Source: DATMBF01 sp035559595 | Lineage (GTDB): Bacteria; Bacteroidota; Ignavibacteria; UBA10030 | DNA length: 64,000 nucleotides | Reading direction: 5' to 3' | Assembly (NCBI GenBank): GCA_035559595.1 | Contig: DATMBF010000026.1 | Span: 8,607 to 72,606, forward strand | In this document: one piece after another, positions 61,505-64,000 of the stretch | Position numbering within the stretch: position 1 is the first letter of the stretch | Layout: each line of letters begins with the position of its first letter | Translations under genes and position numbers: made by a program | Notes under the pieces: generated by a model | Database searches by the model: none | What the model was told of the DNA's origin: nothing | What the model saw: the letters and a program-made list of their open reading frames with translations, nothing else

Positions 61505-63838
61505 TTAGAGACCAAGCCTCAAGGTAAAGACATACTGCCTTGAGATTGGGACACCGAATGCATCGATACCGAGACCGAAGTTGTTTCCGAACGTTCCGCC
61601 GCCACCGGCGCTGTACACGTTCGTTTCGGGATCGATACCTGTGTAATCCGTAAAGAGGGCGATGTTCCGACCGGCCAACGTTACGGAGGCATTACCAGCA
61701 CCAATCCAGCTCACCAAATCGGCCGGGATATCATACGTAATGCTGAGCTCACGCCATCGAATCATGTAAATCTTTTCGATTTCGTTGAGCCCATCGTACG
61801 GGGAAAGGGCTGCGAATTTTTGAGCCCATTCCTGAGCTGCGTTGAGTCGTTGCTGCGCTGAGCTTGCCGGGTTCAGCATGATCGCTTCCAGTTCAGCTGC
61901 GCGTCGGATGTTCCGCCCGATGGTCGGATGCTGACGACGGAATCCATCCGTAAGGTTATGCACGTAGAAGTTGCCGAACTTGTACTCGAACAGCGAGTTA
62001 ACGCGGAAGCTCTTCAGGAACGAAACGTTGAACCCGAAGGATCCTTGCCAATCTGGCATCGGCTTGCCCAGATAATGCTCGAGGTAGGTCTGTCCTCCCC
62101 TCAGAGGTTTCATGTCTTTGCCCAACACCATGAGTCGCGAGGCAGCCCATGCGCTCGGGTCTCGCGGAACAGCAAAATAGTCGAGCAAATCATTGGAGCC
62201 GTTGGTATTGAGATCCTCATCAGAATCAGGAACACCATTCTGGTTGATGTCGATGGGGTACGGATGGCTGTAGAGGATCGGACCAAAGAACGCACCCGGA
62301 GCGTATCCTTCCTTGATGAAGTTCCGGTAGCGTGGATAGGCTCCGCCAACTTTCAATGCGGGGGCACCGCCCATGCTTGCAATAGTTTCCTTGAGGTATG
62401 CTCCGTTCGCGAAGACGCTGGCAGACACATCTTCCATTCTCAACACATTCAGAGTGATACCAATATCCCAACCGCTTGCCGTCAGCTCGCCAATGTTGTC
62501 CAGTTGCTCTCGATAGAATCCACCGGAGGGAGCAAATGCACGGGGAACAAGAGCGTCTTTGACAACGCGATCCCAGTAGGTTATCTCGAGGCCGACTTGG
62601 TCATCAAAGAGGCCAACTTCGGCTCCGAATTCGACCTCCGTTGAAACCTCTGGTTTCAGTTTCTGGTTGCCGAGGTTTCCAGGAGCAAGTCCGGACCCAT
62701 CCGGGGACCGGAACGCAACATAGGTTGTGAATTTGTCGAAGGCACCCGGCTGCTGTCCGGATTTCCCAATTGCCGCACGAACGCGCATCGTGGAAATCGC
62801 CGGAACGTCTACTTCCAGCGCCTTGAGAGGCAACACAGAAAGACTTGCCTTCGGGTACTGTGCAGTCTTAAACTCGCTACCGAAAGCGCTGTTCGCGTCG
62901 AATCTGATTCCGAGAGTAACAAAGAGGTACTCATTCCAGCTCAATTGCTCTTCAGCAAGAACACCAGCCTGGATGACATCGCTGAAGCCGGAATAGGAGG
63001 TCTGGGTTTGACCAGCATTGAGAATCTCAATGCCGGGACCTGGGAAGGTATCGCCACTTCCTCCGGAGGTATTTAGAATACTTCGGAAACCTTGGATACC
63101 GACTGTGAGGCGAGAGCCAAAGCCTTGCATGATGTTGGTATTCCAAATCGCTTTCGAATCGACGGTCCACTCTTGGCGTTGTCGGGTTCCGAGATTCAGC
63201 GCACCATTCACTTGTGCCGTGACGAAGTTATCGACGTTGTAGCCGAAGGGGAGGAAGTTCGTGCTTCTTTGAGAAATGTAGTCCAAGCCTACAGTAGCAT
63301 CGAGCGTCCATTCACTTGAGAGGTTGTAGCTTGCGGAAATGCTCACGTTACCATGATCTGTGCGGTCCTTCGTTTCTGAATGGAGACCTTCTCGAACCGT
63401 GGCAAACGCAGCGTTCCCAAATGGGTTATCCCCTGTTGCAGGTCCAATCAGAGTCGTGAATCCGCCTGTTGGGTTCGCCCGATAGAGGCCTTTTCGAAAG
63501 GCACGCTCCGGCTTGCCGAATTCAGCCAGTGTGATCGGTGAATAGATGTTGTTGTTATTTTCGATCGTTTCCTGAGCGGCGTTCGTGTACTGCGTGCTGA
63601 GTCTCAGGCGGAGCTTGTCAGACGGAACGACGTTGATGTTGGCTGACACCTGCCCGCGTCTAACGATATCGCGTGCCTCACCGAGCTTGGTCTGTCCGAA
63701 AAACCCTTCGGGTTTCGGCTCGAACGGACCATCGACATCCGTATAACGCAAACTCGCGAAATATGTGATCCCCGGTGATCCGCCATTCACGGATGCTGAG
63801 TAGGTTTGGCCGTAACCTGTCCCAATGATGTTATCCAT
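61505..63838 (-). pseudogene. SusC/RagA-type TonB-linked receptor, 5' part missing
   Basis: About 777 codons encode the barrel half of a SusC transporter, from DNIIGTGYGQTYSASVNGGS (mid-protein in full-length SusC) to the final FGVPISRQYVFTLRLGL. A signal peptide, the carboxypeptidase-like domain and the plug should lie before this but are absent; the frame runs on for about 40 codons of unrelated sequence. No other frame of the last 160 bases encodes a plug either. The break coincides with the start of a transposase-like gene on the other strand, so disruption by an insertion sequence is the likely cause. Confidence 0.8.
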
Positions 63839-63923
63839 GAAGCGCTTCTCAATTAATTGAAGGGAATGACTCACATAAAGGGTAAAGAATGATTTGTTAG
63901 TATACGGGTCATGGAGGCGAGCC

Positions 63924-64000
63924 ATGGCCCTGTATGCGTATCGACACGTCATTTCCAATGAACGAACGTGCTATTGGTTTTTGCATCGACTTCGATGGCC
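63924..64000 (+). mobile_element. Start of an IS1595-family-like transposase gene
   Basis: From ATG 63924, with GGAGG 6 bases upstream, 26 codons are open to the window end. They read MALYAYRHVISNERTCYWFL and then HRLRWP. The LRWP at this place is the hallmark lead-in to the zinc-ribbon (DGFxCPxCG) of IS1595/ISXO2-type transposases, which lies just beyond the edge. The 5' end of the element should fall between about 63840 and 63920; I cannot identify the terminal inverted repeat. Confidence 0.55.

Noticed and set aside
61928..62644. A 238-codon plus-strand frame
   Set aside because: Antisense to the SusC barrel; no family resemblance.
1..64000. CRISPR arrays, tRNA and rRNA genes
   Set aside because: I looked for spaced direct repeats, cloverleaf-like stretches with CCA-proximal arms and rRNA-like conserved blocks in all gaps and saw none.

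Overview
The window reads as a chromosomal stretch of a Gram-negative bacterium of the Bacteroidota/Chlorobiota/Ignavibacteriota (FCB) group. The evidence is a type IX secretion C-terminal sorting domain with the YPNPFNP signature (protein at 25639-27738), SusC/SusD and TonB-receptor/lipoprotein pairs, a meso-diaminopimelate-type MurE, and many outer-membrane beta-barrels. The YPNPFNP style of sorting domain fits Ignavibacteriota or close relatives best, but no rRNA or other phylogenetic marker is present to settle this. Genes are packed tightly. More than fifteen neighbouring pairs share a 4-base ATGA or GTGA stop/start overlap, and I used this to choose several starts.

Region 1 (1-17576, minus strand) is a near-complete division and cell-wall (dcw) cluster, transcribed right to left: mraZ, rsmH, ftsL, ftsI (with two PASTA domains), murE, murF, mraY, murD, ftsW, murG, a small membrane PH-like protein, murC, murB, ftsQ, ftsA and ftsZ (cut by the window edge). 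Upstream of mraZ, 770 non-coding bases carry three TGGGN-type boxes expected of a MraZ operator, a perfect 15-bp tandem repeat and a perfect tandem 12-bp repeat that resembles paired DnaA boxes.

Region 2 (18349-37553) is mixed housekeeping and envelope genes: a beta-hydroxyacid dehydrogenase, two TPM-domain proteins, and a four-gene minus-strand operon of TonB receptor, lipoprotein, phosphoesterase and HAD phosphatase. A T9SS-exported beta-propeller diverges from that operon. Next come a cyclase-family hydrolase, an aldo/keto reductase, a 52-residue membrane protein, a TauE permease, an Nramp relative lacking the usual metal motifs, a nucleotide pyrophosphatase-like phosphodiesterase, a frameshifted glyoxalase-fold gene, an L,D-transpeptidase, a GNAT acetyltransferase, a methyltransferase and an LD-carboxypeptidase.

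Region 3 (37591-41630) is a compact plus-strand set: UbiE-like methyltransferase, SRPBCC protein, FabF-type ketosynthase with an intact catalytic triad, geranylgeranyl-reductase-family flavoprotein, and the broken end of a TonB receptor. It looks like a small uncharacterised biosynthetic locus. Region 4 (41868-47148) holds a large Asp-box propeller protein, ychF and a beta-barrel protein.

Region 5 (47225-55231) is an arginine operon, argC-argJ-argB-argF-argR-argG-(remnant)-argH. Upstream is a promoter that coincides with two ARG boxes and ends at the argC start codon, which suggests a leaderless, ArgR-repressed transcript. argD is absent from the window. Region 6 (55505-64000, mostly minus strand) contains a Yip1-like protein, a PAP2 enzyme, a CPBP protease, an NAD-dependent epimerase, two small envelope proteins, a SusD lipoprotein and a SusC receptor whose plug half is missing. 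At the break, the start of an IS1595-like transposase reads outwards on the other strand, so the SusC gene appears to have been cut by a mobile element. I found no tRNA, rRNA or CRISPR array.
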